A DNA stretch of 63,911 bases, taken from assembly GCA_902785635.1 (NCBI GenBank), contig CACZZH010000002.1, forward strand, positions 7,020 to 70,930. The letters run 5' to 3'. The notes under the pieces were generated by a model. It was given only the letters and a program-made list of their open reading frames with translations. It was not told the origin of the DNA and searched no databases. Source of the stretch: an uncultured Lachnospiraceae bacterium. Lineage in GTDB: Bacteria; Bacillota; Clostridia; Lachnospirales; Lachnospiraceae. Position numbers and translations under genes: made by a program. The stretch's first letter is position 1, and each line of letters starts with the position of its first letter. Positions 1 to 7,519 of the stretch are shown here, piece by piece.

Positions 1-180
1 CTTCTTCCCGGTGACCTTGTATTTTACGGATCCTCCGGATATGCAAGCCATGTGGCGCTTTATATCGGCAACGGCCAGATAGTGCATGCAAGCAACAGTG
101 CACCTTATCCGCAGGGCGGTATCAAGATCAGCAATTACGATTATAATACGCCGATCGCATTTGTAAGATACTGGTCATAA
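1..180 (+). CDS. NlpC/P60 family cell-wall peptidase, C-terminal fragment
   Basis: The window opens inside a reading frame that runs in frame 1 to a TAA at 178-180, so only the last 59 residues are visible. They contain the pattern GDLVFYG followed by SHVALYIGNGQIVHAS, which is the segment around the catalytic histidine of NlpC/P60 (C40) endopeptidases; the catalytic cysteine would lie upstream of the window. This family cleaves peptide bonds in peptidoglycan stem peptides outside the membrane. The next gene is also a secreted wall-associated protein, which fits a wall-remodelling cluster. The fragment is too short to say which signal peptide or wall-binding domains precede it. Confidence 0.85.
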   Translation, partial: LLPGDLVFYGSSGYASHVALYIGNGQIVHASNSAPYPQGGIKISNYDYNTPIAFVRYWS

Positions 181-206
181 CCGGTTTTGGACGAAGAAGA
201 TATGGA

Positions 207-257
207 AGCCGGACGGTACCGGCCGCGGTAATGCGGAGGTCCTGTCCGGCTGTTTTA
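207..257 (+). terminator. Rho-independent terminator after the NlpC/P60 gene
   Basis: An 8-base stem AGCCGGAC (207-214) pairs perfectly with GTCCGGCT (244-251) and is followed by a short T run (GTTTTA). The loop is long and GC-rich and can form internal pairs. It separates the partial gene from the secreted protein gene that starts at 319. Confidence 0.65.
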
Positions 258-318
258 TCTAAATGGTGGAAAATAGAATTAATCAGTGTTTCCCTGATAA
301 TAATGAAAGGATGAGAAT

Positions 319-1605
319 ATGACGAAACGATCCGGAAAAAATGCGGCAGCGGTACTGTTGTGGATCCTGCTGATCCTTGCAGGCGTGTGCATGGCGTCGG
401 GAACTGTAAAGGCTGAGGAAGAGGGAACCATTGCCATTACACTGAAGCCGCGAAAAGGAACTTTAAAGACAAGAAAGTTATTGCTGGATGAGGACGGTGT
501 TTTCGGAAAGCTGCCTGTCCCGGTGCGTTCGGGATATAAGTTTAAAGGATGGTATACGCAGGGATCCGGCGGAAAGAAGATCCGGAAGACGACAAAGGTC
601 CGGGAGGCCGGGACAAATGTGCTTTATGCACATTGGAAGCTGCTTAAATATAATATTACCTGTGACCTGAACGGAGGGACGCTGCCGGAGGGAAAGAGTA
701 TTCCGGAAACCTATACAGTAAAAACGGAAACATTCCGTCTGCCGTCGCCTGTACGGGAAGGATATGTTTTTCAGGGCTGGTTTACACAGGAAAAGGATGA
801 GACCGAACAGCAGGTGAAAAAGATCCGGAAAGGATCTGTCGGGGATGTGCAGCTCTTTGCCAGATTTAAACCGGTGACGATCACTATTAAATTTAAATCG
901 AATGGAGTTCTGAAGTCTTCCGTAAAAAAGATCAAGGTTGAATTCGGAAAACGGGTGGTCCTGCCCAAGCCTTCGGACAAGGCATTCGCCAGCTGGAATA
1001 CTTCCGCGGACGGAAGCGGTACATCCTATGCGGGCGGAGCAAGAATCAGGATCAAAACGGCAAAGAACGGAGCGGTGCTGACGCTCTATGCGAATCCTTT
1101 TATTCCGGGCAACAATATCCGCAGACTTTATGACTATTTCCAGAGAATCGGCTTTACGAAAGAGGCTTCCGCGGCGATCGTCGCGAATCTTATGTATGAA
1201 TCCGGCGGAGGTTATTCGGATATCGTACTTAATGCAGTGGAGTGGAGCACCGGACGGGGGATCGGCATGTGCCAGTGGACAAACACAGCGGATATGAACC
1301 GGAGGGATAATTTTGAAAAGTACTGTGCTTCAAAAGGGAAACCCTGGCCCAATCAGGATCTGAAGGTACAGGTGGATTTCCTTATGGAAGAACTGGAGGG
1401 AGTGAACTATGGGAAAGTGTGGTATTTCCTTCCGTCCCAGGGCTATCCCGCTTCTTACAAAATGACACTGGAAGAGTTTAAGAAACTGAAAAATGCATCC
1501 ACTGCGGTTGCGGTCTTCTGCGCGAACTTTGAACGTCCGCTTCCGCAGCACGCTAATCTGACCCAGAGGACAAACTACGCCGCTTATGTCATGAACAATT
1601 ATTGA
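319..1605 (+). CDS. Secreted protein with three InlB/Flg_new repeats and a phage-tail-lysozyme-like domain
   Basis: The 428-residue product starts with a signal peptide (positive N-terminus, hydrophobic residues 9-28, cleavage likely after VKA near residue 32). Residues about 35-260 hold three beta-rich repeats of the Listeria-Bacteroides (InlB B-repeat) type; the first two carry the typical GYxFxGWxT and Y/FAxW/F signatures, and the third is degenerate (ASWNTSADGSG). Residues about 262-428 resemble the phage tail lysozyme family (Phage_lysozyme2): NNIRRLYDYF, then NLMYESGGGY with a likely catalytic Glu, then GIGMCQW. A related domain is in the protein at 60792. The start at 319 has a GAAAGGATG ribosome site just upstream. 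The role is inferred to be peptidoglycan binding or cleavage outside the cell; no LPXTG anchor is seen. Confidence 0.75.
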   Translation: MTKRSGKNAAAVLLWILLILAGVCMASGTVKAEEEGTIAITLKPRKGTLKTRKLLLDEDGVFGKLPVPVRSGYKFKGWYTQGSGGKKIRKTTKVREAGTNVLYAHWKLLKYNITCDLNGGTLPEGKSIPETYTVKTETFRLPSPVREGYVFQGWFTQEKDETEQQVKKIRKGSVGDVQLFARFKPVTITIKFKSNGVLKSSVKKIKVEFGKRVVLPKPSDKAFASWNTSADGSGTSYAGGARIRIKTAKNGAVLTLYANPFIPGNNIRRLYDYFQRIGFTKEASAAIVANLMYESGGGYSDIVLNAVEWSTGRGIGMCQWTNTADMNRRDNFEKYCASKGKPWPNQDLKVQVDFLMEELEGVNYGKVWYFLPSQGYPASYKMTLEEFKKLKNASTAVAVFCANFERPLPQHANLTQRTNYAAYVMNNY

Positions 1606-1688
1606 GTTTTTGCAGTCTCTCTGATATACTTCTTTATGAAGAATGTGAAGCGGCAGAATGCATACTCTGTTCCAATGGAGGGATCACA

Positions 1689-2327
1689 ATGGACCGGAAA
1701 GAGCTTGCGCTGGAAGTGATCAGCCGTCTGAAAAAGGCTTACCCGGGAGCGGACTGTACTCTGGAATACGATCAGGCGTGGAAGCTGCTGGTAAGCGTAA
1801 GGCTGGCAGCCCAGTGTACGGATGCAAGGGTAAATGTAGTGGTCAAGGATCTTTTTGAGCGTTATCCCGGAGTGGATGCTCTTGCGCAGGCTTCACCGGA
1901 CGAGATCGAAGCGATCGTAAAGCCCTGTGGGCTTGGCCGCAGCAAAGCAAGAGACATCAGTGCCTGCATGCGTATACTGCGGGACCGGTATGGCGGAAAC
2001 GTTCCGGATGATTTTGATGAACTGCTTGCGCTGCCCGGCGTCGGACGCAAAAGTGCCAATCTGATCATGGGCGATGTGTTCGGGAAACCGGCGATCGTCA
2101 CGGATACCCACTGCATCAGGCTGTCCGGACGGATCGGTCTGGTGGAGGAAGGCCTGAAGGATCCTGTTAAGGTGGAGAAAGCATTGTGGGAGATCATACC
2201 GCCTGAGGAAGGAAATGATTTCTGCCACCGGCTCGTGCTTCATGGAAGAGAGGTATGTACGGCACGGACTGCTCCGCATTGCGGCAGGTGTGTGCTGAAT
2301 GATATCTGCAGGTATGCATCCGCTTAA
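1689..2327 (+). CDS. nth: Endonuclease III, DNA glycosylase/AP lyase
   Basis: A 212-residue base-excision repair enzyme that removes oxidised pyrimidines and nicks abasic sites. The helix-hairpin-helix LPGVGRKSANLI carries the catalytic Lys, and the following DTHC carries the catalytic Asp. The C-terminal cysteine cluster for the 4Fe-4S cluster reads C-x7-C-x2-C-x5-C, one residue longer in the first spacing than the Escherichia coli pattern. I chose the ATG at 1689 because it sits behind a GGAGGG site and gives the family length; the frame stays open back to 1602, but those extra 29 residues do not resemble the family. The herA-like gene follows 48 bases later, so the two are probably co-transcribed. 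Confidence 0.93.
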   Translation: MDRKELALEVISRLKKAYPGADCTLEYDQAWKLLVSVRLAAQCTDARVNVVVKDLFERYPGVDALAQASPDEIEAIVKPCGLGRSKARDISACMRILRDRYGGNVPDDFDELLALPGVGRKSANLIMGDVFGKPAIVTDTHCIRLSGRIGLVEEGLKDPVKVEKALWEIIPPEEGNDFCHRLVLHGREVCTARTAPHCGRCVLNDICRYASA

Positions 2328-2375
2328 GCGCAGGCATTGCAGTCATCCCGGCGAGGGAAAGAGAAAGGAGAGACT

Positions 2376-4028
2376 ATGTATCAGGATTTTAAAGTGTATC
2401 TGGGAAAGTCCGGTGAGGAAAAAGTCTGTATCTATCCTTCCATGGCAAACCGTCATGGGATGATCGCCGGAGCTACCGGCACCGGAAAAACTGTGACACT
2501 GAAAGTGATGGCAGAGGCATTCAGTGACTGCGGCGTACCGGTTTTCCTGGCGGATGTCAAGGGGGATCTGGCCGGTATGTGCCAGCCGGGTCTTGAGACT
2601 GCGGATATGGCGGAACGCATTGAACGGTTCGGACTTCGGGAGGAAGGCTTTTCTCTTCATGCCTATCCCACCGTATTCTGGGATGTGTACGGACAGATGG
2701 GACTTCCGCTGCGCACAACGATCTCTGAGATGGGTCCTCTGCTTCTCTCCAGGATCCTGGGACTGAATGATACACAGCAGGATGTACTGACGGTGATCTT
2801 CAAAATCGCAGATGATGAAGGTCTTCTGCTGATCGATACAAAGGATCTGAGATCCATGCTTGCGTATGTGAGCGAGAACTCAAAGGATTATTCGGTGCGG
2901 TATGGCAACATTGCCAAGCAGAGCATCGGGGCGATTCAGCGTGCAGTGATCGCTCTGGACGAACAGGGCGGAGAACAGTTCTTCGGAGAGCCGGCGCTGT
3001 CCATCGCGGACTGGCTGAGGACGGATATGAACGGCCGGGGCATGATCAATATCCTGGACTGCCAGAAACTGGTGCTCAATCCTGCGATGTATTCCACGTT
3101 CCTGCTCTGGATGCTTTCGGAGCTGTTCGAGACGATGCCTGAGGCAGGGGATCTGGCACAGCCGAAGATGATCTTCTTCTTTGACGAGGCGCATCTGCTG
3201 TTCGATACGGCTTCCAAAGCCCTGCTGCAGAAGATCGAGCAGGTCGTAAAGCTGATCCGTTCGAAGGGAGTCGGGATCTATTTCATTACTCAGAATCCAT
3301 CGGATATCCCAAATCCGATTCTGGCGCAACTGGGGAATAAAGTACAGCATGCCCTCCATGCCTATACGCCGGCGGAGCAGAGAGGCCTGAAGGCTGCGTC
3401 CGATTCCTTCCGTGCCAATCCGCAGTTCAATACGATCGAAGCTTTGCAGAACCTCGGCATCGGGGAGGCACTGGTATCGGTGCTTGACGAAAACGGTATT
3501 CCTACGATGGTCCAGCAGGTCAGGATCCTTCCGCCGCAGAGCCAGATGGGAGCGCTGGATGATCTGGTGCGGACAGCCGTGATCAACAACTGTGATCTCT
3601 ATACCAGGTATACGGATTACTTTGACAGGGATTCTGCATACGAATTTCTGCAGCGTATGGAGCTGACCAGGCAGGAGAATGCCCGCCTGGAAGCTGAGGA
3701 GAGAGAACGCCAGAAAGAGGAGGCGGCAGCGGAAAAAGAGCGTATGAAAGCGGAAGCCGCGGCAGAAAAAGAACGGCTGAAAGAAGAGGCGGCTGCAGCC
3801 AGGGCACAGGCAAGAGAAGAAGCAGCTGCACAAAGAGCAGCGGAAGCAGAAGAACGCAGAAAGAAACAGGCGGTCACCAGCGTGGCCAGCACCGCAGCCG
3901 GTACGGTGGGAAGGGAGATCGGCAACACCATCGGCAGCGTGGTGGGAGGCAGTTTCGGAAAAAGGCTTGGCGGCAACGTCGGAGCCCAGCTTGGACGGGG
4001 TATTCTGAAAACACTGTTCCGTTCATAA
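2376..4028 (+). CDS. HerA-like ATPase of the YjgR/DUF853 family
   Basis: A 550-residue cytoplasmic P-loop ATPase. Walker A GATGTGKT lies near residues 32-39, and the Walker B segment IFFFDEAHLL near residue 266. The motif SDIPNPILAQLGNKVQHAL and the long C-terminal part of the ATPase domain match the DUF853 family. Residues about 428-500 form an Ala/Glu/Arg-rich coiled coil, followed by a glycine-rich tail (about 508-545) with repeated GxxxG spacing that looks like a glycine zipper. HerA proteins are hexameric DNA translocases that work with the nuclease NurA in archaea; YjgR-type members have no settled function and no nurA is seen here. The ATG at 2376 is preferred over the upstream one at 2337 because of the AAAGGAG site seven bases before it. 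Confidence 0.85.
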   Translation: MYQDFKVYLGKSGEEKVCIYPSMANRHGMIAGATGTGKTVTLKVMAEAFSDCGVPVFLADVKGDLAGMCQPGLETADMAERIERFGLREEGFSLHAYPTVFWDVYGQMGLPLRTTISEMGPLLLSRILGLNDTQQDVLTVIFKIADDEGLLLIDTKDLRSMLAYVSENSKDYSVRYGNIAKQSIGAIQRAVIALDEQGGEQFFGEPALSIADWLRTDMNGRGMINILDCQKLVLNPAMYSTFLLWMLSELFETMPEAGDLAQPKMIFFFDEAHLLFDTASKALLQKIEQVVKLIRSKGVGIYFITQNPSDIPNPILAQLGNKVQHALHAYTPAEQRGLKAASDSFRANPQFNTIEALQNLGIGEALVSVLDENGIPTMVQQVRILPPQSQMGALDDLVRTAVINNCDLYTRYTDYFDRDSAYEFLQRMELTRQENARLEAEERERQKEEAAAEKERMKAEAAAEKERLKEEAAAARAQAREEAAAQRAAEAEERRKKQAVTSVASTAAGTVGREIGNTIGSVVGGSFGKRLGGNVGAQLGRGILKTLFRS

Positions 4029-4092
4029 AATCGAAAAACCGGTGGCTGAAACACAAGCAGGCTGTCATTGATCATTTAGGAGAACAGACATC

Positions 4093-4329
4093 ATGGGAAG
4101 ATACTATTCAATATCAAAAAAGCTCTCGGAGGAGAGTGCACAGCGGATCTTGGGAGAACTTCGTGCACTGGAAGATGTGGAGTATGCGGATTTTGATGAA
4201 AACTATGCCGGAATTACCATTATTACCAAAAGCGGAGAGTATACCGGAGTAATGGATCGGGCGGTCAATATTTTCGCCAGAGAGGGCGGCGGGGCGGAAC
4301 TGTCGTTCCGGCGCTTTATTCCCGCATGA
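4093..4329 (+). CDS. Small protein of unknown function
   Basis: A 78-residue protein preceded by TTTAGGAGAACAG, a good ribosome site. I do not recognise the family. The predicted order is a helix (KLSEESAQRILGEL), a strand, a strand with Thr and Ile, a helix (DRAVNIFAR), and a basic end. This alternation resembles a small ferredoxin-like or HMA-type fold, but there is no CxxC metal site and no cysteine at all. It lies between the HerA-like gene and the hup promoter and is probably the last gene of the nth-herA unit. Confidence 0.6.
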   Translation: MGRYYSISKKLSEESAQRILGELRALEDVEYADFDENYAGITIITKSGEYTGVMDRAVNIFAREGGGAELSFRRFIPA

Positions 4330-4343
4330 AAGGCCGTAAAAGC

Positions 4344-4372
4344 TTGACAAACCTCTGTATCCATTATATAAG
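4344..4372 (+). promoter_or_regulatory. SigA-type promoter of hup
   Basis: TTGACA (4344-4349) and TATAAG (4367-4372) are separated by 17 bases, close to the vegetative consensus. Transcription would begin near 4380, giving a leader of about 115 bases before the hup start at 4496. A perfect -35 suits a highly expressed DNA-binding protein. Confidence 0.8.
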
Positions 4373-4495
4373 TTATTATGTAGTTTGAGACCGATCAGTG
4401 AAAAATAATTACAGTAAGGACGGATGTCCCAAAGCGGGTCCCGAACATCAGATTTCATTTATTAAGATCAGAAAGTTTTTGAGGAGGAAATTATC

Positions 4496-4768
4496 ATGAA
4501 CAAAACCGAGTTTATCGCTGCAATCGCGGATAAGGCTGAGCTTTCCAAGAAGGATGCTGAAAAGGCCGTAAAGGCTTTTACAGAGGTTGTTGCAGAGGAA
4601 CTGAAAAAGGGTGAAAAGGTTCAGCTGGTCGGCTTTGGTACGTTTGAGGTTTCCGAGCGTGCTGCCAGAGAAGGAAGAAATCCGCAGACAGGCGCTTCCA
4701 TGACGATCGCTGCATCCAAGAATGCAAAATTCAAAGCAGGAAAAGCTCTGAAGGACAGCCTGAACTGA
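4496..4768 (+). CDS. hup: HU-family histone-like DNA-binding protein
   Basis: A 90-residue protein of exactly the family length. It starts [11 protein letters not shown] and contains the hallmark [20 protein letters not shown], which forms the beta-arm that enters the DNA minor groove. HU bends and compacts DNA and helps replication and repair. A strong AGGAGG-type site precedes the ATG, a near-consensus promoter lies upstream and a perfect terminator follows, so the gene is probably a single-gene transcript. In Firmicutes HU is often found near the rqcP gene, as here. Confidence 0.97.
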   Translation: MNKTEFIAAIADKAELSKKDAEKAVKAFTEVVAEELKKGEKVQLVGFGTFEVSERAAREGRNPQTGASMTIAASKNAKFKAGKALKDSLN

Positions 4769-4800
4769 TTGGTAACGTATAAACGCGAGTGAATACTCCT

Positions 4801-4832
4801 GGCCGTATCCTGAAGCGGATACGGCCGTTTTT
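4801..4832 (+). terminator. Rho-independent terminator of hup
   Basis: A perfect 10-base stem (GGCCGTATCC at 4801-4810 with GGATACGGCC at 4817-4826) around a six-base loop, followed by GTTTTTA. It is one of the cleanest terminators in the window. Confidence 0.92.
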
Positions 4833-4835
4833 ATC

Positions 4836-4954
4836 CTTAGCGGGAGTCTTCTCCCGCTAAGATAAACGCTCCGCGGGGATGCACACGCGCGCAGAAAGGA
4901 AAGTGCTGCCAGGAGGCAGCCTGCGCGCGGCGCGAGAGTCCCGCAGGCGGGACT
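4836..4954. repeat. Cluster of four inverted repeats between hup and rqcP
   Basis: Four perfect inverted repeats crowd this 119-base stretch. 4836-4846 pairs with 4851-4861 (11 bases, 4-base loop). 4886-4894 pairs with 4921-4929 (9 bases) and encloses 4905-4910 pairing with 4915-4920 (6 bases, 4-base loop). 4937-4944 pairs with 4947-4954 (8 bases, 2-base loop). None is followed by a T tract, so they do not look like ordinary terminators. The GC-rich composition differs from the neighbouring spacers. The last hairpin ends 20 bases before the rqcP start and could affect translation or RNA stability. Confidence 0.7.
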
Positions 4955-4974
4955 TGAACATAGTGGGAGGATTT

Positions 4975-5217
4975 ATGAGACTGGATAAATACCTGAAGGT
5001 TTCGAGGCTGATCAAGCGTCGGACTGTCGCAAATGAAGCCTGTGATGCGGGAAGAGTGCTGGTGAACGGGGTGAGCGCCAAGGCATCCTACAATGTAAAA
5101 GAGGGAGATATCCTGGAGATCGTATTCGGGACGCGAACGGTAAAGGTGAAAGTCCTGGATGTACAGGAAACGGTGAAAAAGGAAGAGGCAGGAGCCCTTT
5201 ACGAGTATATCCATTGA
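4975..5217 (+). CDS. rqcP: RqcP (YabO), S4-domain ribosome quality-control factor
   Basis: An 80-residue S4 RNA-binding protein starting MRLDKYLKVSRLIKRRT, with the typical RVLVNG and VKEGDILEI segments. In Bacillus subtilis, RqcP binds obstructed 50S subunits with RqcH and supports alanine tailing of stalled nascent chains. The ATG at 4975 is chosen over an upstream in-frame ATG at 4879 because GTGGGAGGATTT precedes it and the family begins at MRLDKYL; the extra upstream residues would be translated from the hairpin cluster. In spore-forming relatives yabP and yabQ follow; here a phosphohexomutase gene follows instead. Confidence 0.9.
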   Translation: MRLDKYLKVSRLIKRRTVANEACDAGRVLVNGVSAKASYNVKEGDILEIVFGTRTVKVKVLDVQETVKKEEAGALYEYIH

Positions 5218-5242
5218 CAAGATTTCCCAAATTCATTACAAT
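5214..5242 (+). promoter_or_regulatory. SigA-type promoter of the phosphohexomutase gene
   Basis: TTGACA (5214-5219) overlaps the rqcP stop codon, and TACAAT (5237-5242) follows after exactly 17 bases. The leader to the chosen start at 5305 would be about 55 bases. The gene is therefore probably transcribed on its own as well as from upstream. Confidence 0.8.
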
Positions 5243-5304
5243 CGATTTATGAAGAGAAGGTGCATTCCGGGCGGAATGCGGCGAAAACACGGGAGGGTTT
5301 GGAT

Positions 5305-6987
5305 ATGTATATGGATGACTATAAGAGATGGCTTGAAGCAGATCTGATCGATTTTGACCTGAAGAAGGAGCTTCTGGATATACAGGGAGATGAAGAGGCC
5401 GTCAAGGAACGGTTTGCTGTGGCTCTGCAGTTCGGAACTGCCGGCCTTCGCGGTGTACTCGGAGCAGGAACCAACCGTATGAATATCTGGGTGGTCCGCC
5501 AGGCTACACAGGGAGTTGCCGACTGGGTAAAGACCCAGGGAGGTACTCAGACGGTCGCGATCGGTTATGACAGCCGGATCAAAGGATGGAACTTTGCCCG
5601 TGAGGCGGCAGGCGTACTTGCAGCAAACGGGATCAATGTACGCATTTATGAAGAACTGATGCCGGTACCGGGGCTGAGCTTTGCAACCCGTTACTATCAC
5701 TGCAATGCCGGCATCATGGTAACTGCTTCCCATAATCCCGCGAAATATAATGGATATAAGGCATACGGGCCGGACGGCTGCCAGATGACGGATGATGCAG
5801 CAGCTGTTGTGTATGCTTCGATTCAGAAGACGGATGTGCTCACCGGCGCTAAGTATATGCCGTTTGCGGAAGGCGTGGAAAAAGGCCTGATCCGCTTTGT
5901 CGGAGAGGACTGCAAGGATGCTCTGTATGAAGCGATCGAGAGCCGTCAGGTCCGTCCGGGTCTTTGCAGGACTGCCGGCCTGAAACTGGTATATTCACCG
6001 CTGAACGGTACCGGCCTTGTCCCTGTGACCAGAGTCCTTCAGGATATGGGCATCACGGACATCACGATCGTTCCGGAACAGGAATATCCCAACGGATACT
6101 TTACGACCTGTTCCTATCCGAACCCCGAGATCTTTGCTGCACTGGAAAAAGGCCTTGAACTGGCGAAAGAATGCGGAGCGGACCTGATGCTGGCAACAGA
6201 TCCGGATGCGGACCGCGTAGGCATCGCCATGAAATGCCCGGATGGCTCTTATGAGCTGGTTACCGGAAATGAGATGGGTGTTCTTCTGCTGGATTATATC
6301 TGTGCAGGAAGGATCGAGAAAGGAACGCTTCCCAAGAATGCCGTTGCAGTAAAATCGATCGTTTCGACTCCTCTTGCCGATAAGATCGCCGCACATTACG
6401 GCGTGGAACTTCGCGGCGTGCTCACCGGTTTCAAGTGGATCGGAGATCAGATCGCGCAGCTCGAAGAAGCCGGTGAAGTGGACCGGTTTATCTTCGGTTT
6501 TGAAGAGAGCTATGGCTATCTTGCCGGTCCGTATGTACGTGACAAGGATGCGATCATCGGTTCCATGCTGATCTGTGAGATGGCTGCATATTACCGCAGC
6601 ATCGGATCCTCCATCAAGCAGCGTCTGGAAGAGATCTACGCCCAGTACGGCCGTTATCTCAATCAGACGGACAGCTTTGAGTTCCCGGGCCTTTCCGGTA
6701 TGGACAAGATGGCAGGAATCATGGCTTCTCTGCGCAAGGATCCTCCGAAGGAACTGGCAGGAAAGGCAGTGGAGAAAGTCGCGGATTACATGAAACCCGA
6801 GGAGACAGGCCTTCCGAAGGCAAATGTGCTGATCTATTCTCTGGAAGGCGGAGCGAGCGTTGTTGTACGTCCGTCCGGCACAGAGCCCAAGATCAAAGCA
6901 TATTACACAACACTCGGAAAAGACAAGGCCGAAGCCCAGGCGCAGAAGGATAAACTGGCCGAAGCTCTGAAGCCGATCTTTGCCTGA
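5305..6987 (+). CDS. Phospho-sugar mutase (phosphoglucomutase/phosphomannomutase family)
   Basis: A 560-residue alpha-D-phosphohexomutase that interconverts sugar 1- and 6-phosphates in the cytoplasm. All four family motifs are present: the phosphoserine loop GIMVTASHNPAKYNGYK, the Mg loop DPDADRVG, the sugar-binding loop FGFEESYGYL, and the phosphate-binding loop RPSGTEPKIKAYY. Length and order match the PgcA-type phosphoglucomutases of Firmicutes, so glucose-1-phosphate for polysaccharide and nucleotide-sugar synthesis is the likely product. The ATG at 5305 is preferred over 5260 because GGGAGG lies eight bases upstream. It occupies the place where yabP and yabQ usually lie, between rqcP and divIC. 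Confidence 0.92.
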   Translation: MYMDDYKRWLEADLIDFDLKKELLDIQGDEEAVKERFAVALQFGTAGLRGVLGAGTNRMNIWVVRQATQGVADWVKTQGGTQTVAIGYDSRIKGWNFAREAAGVLAANGINVRIYEELMPVPGLSFATRYYHCNAGIMVTASHNPAKYNGYKAYGPDGCQMTDDAAAVVYASIQKTDVLTGAKYMPFAEGVEKGLIRFVGEDCKDALYEAIESRQVRPGLCRTAGLKLVYSPLNGTGLVPVTRVLQDMGITDITIVPEQEYPNGYFTTCSYPNPEIFAALEKGLELAKECGADLMLATDPDADRVGIAMKCPDGSYELVTGNEMGVLLLDYICAGRIEKGTLPKNAVAVKSIVSTPLADKIAAHYGVELRGVLTGFKWIGDQIAQLEEAGEVDRFIFGFEESYGYLAGPYVRDKDAIIGSMLICEMAAYYRSIGSSIKQRLEEIYAQYGRYLNQTDSFEFPGLSGMDKMAGIMASLRKDPPKELAGKAVEKVADYMKPEETGLPKANVLIYSLEGGASVVVRPSGTEPKIKAYYTTLGKDKAEAQAQKDKLAEALKPIFA

Positions 6988-7034
6988 CCGGAAGCGGCAA
7001 AGGAGCAAGTCTTGACACAGGAGGTTCAACAGGT

Positions 7035-7343
7035 ATGCCCACAAAAACAAAGCGGCGCGCCAGTGCAGGCAACCGGATCGGAATGGCAGTAGTGGCAGTG
7101 GTGGTCACGGCACTGATCGTTATCATGCTGGTACAGAGTCATTCTGTTAAAAATAAGATCGATGCGTATCAGACCGCTAATCAGAATCTCTCACAGGCGA
7201 TCGCAGAAGAAAACGGGCGTAAAGAAGAGCTGAAGACCCTTCCTGATTACATTAAAAGCGATGCATTTGTGGAAAAGACCGCCAGGGAAAAATTCGGGCT
7301 GGCCTATGAAAATGAAGTGATCTTCCGTGCGGAAGATCCGTGA
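7035..7343 (+). CDS. divIC: FtsB/DivIC-type septum formation initiator
   Basis: A 102-residue bitopic membrane protein: a short basic cytoplasmic tail, one transmembrane helix at about residues 16-34 (MAVVAVVVTALIVIMLV), then an extracellular coiled coil (KNKIDAYQTANQNLSQAIAEEN) and the family tail LPDYIKSDAFVEKTAREKFGLAYENEVIF. DivIC joins FtsL and DivIB in the division complex. A strong AGGAGG lies upstream. Its position after rqcP is the conserved Firmicutes order, interrupted here by the mutase gene. Confidence 0.88.
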   Translation: MPTKTKRRASAGNRIGMAVVAVVVTALIVIMLVQSHSVKNKIDAYQTANQNLSQAIAEENGRKEELKTLPDYIKSDAFVEKTAREKFGLAYENEVIFRAEDP

Positions 7344-7366
7344 TCATCGTATGATTTGCGCTGCAT

Positions 7367-7430
7367 GGATCCGGAATTCCGGATCCGTGTACGAAAAGGA
7401 GCCGGGGAGCTGCTGCTCGCCGGTTCTTCT
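7367..7430 (+). terminator. Perfect 20-base palindrome and weak terminator-like hairpin
   Basis: 7367-7386 is a perfect palindrome (GGATCCGGAATT and its mirror). It is followed by a stem CCGGGGAGC (7402-7410) against GCTCGCCGG (7415-7423) with one mismatch, then TTCTTCTTG. The second hairpin could be a poor terminator after divIC. The gap between divIC and tilS (7344-7519) is where spoIIE is usually found in spore formers; I see no coding remnant of it. Confidence 0.4.
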
Positions 7431-7519
7431 TGTCTCACACGGGGAAATATCGTCGGATCTCCCATGAGACGGGATGCCTCCGGCAGGATGCTTAACAAAA
7501 ATTGGATGGAGGAGGACCG

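Noticed and set aside
2880..3833. Long - strand open frame (317 codons) opposite the HerA-like gene
   Set aside because: It is the mirror of an Ala/Glu-rich coding region, lacks a ribosome site and gives a low-complexity Arg/Leu/Cys-rich protein unlike any family.
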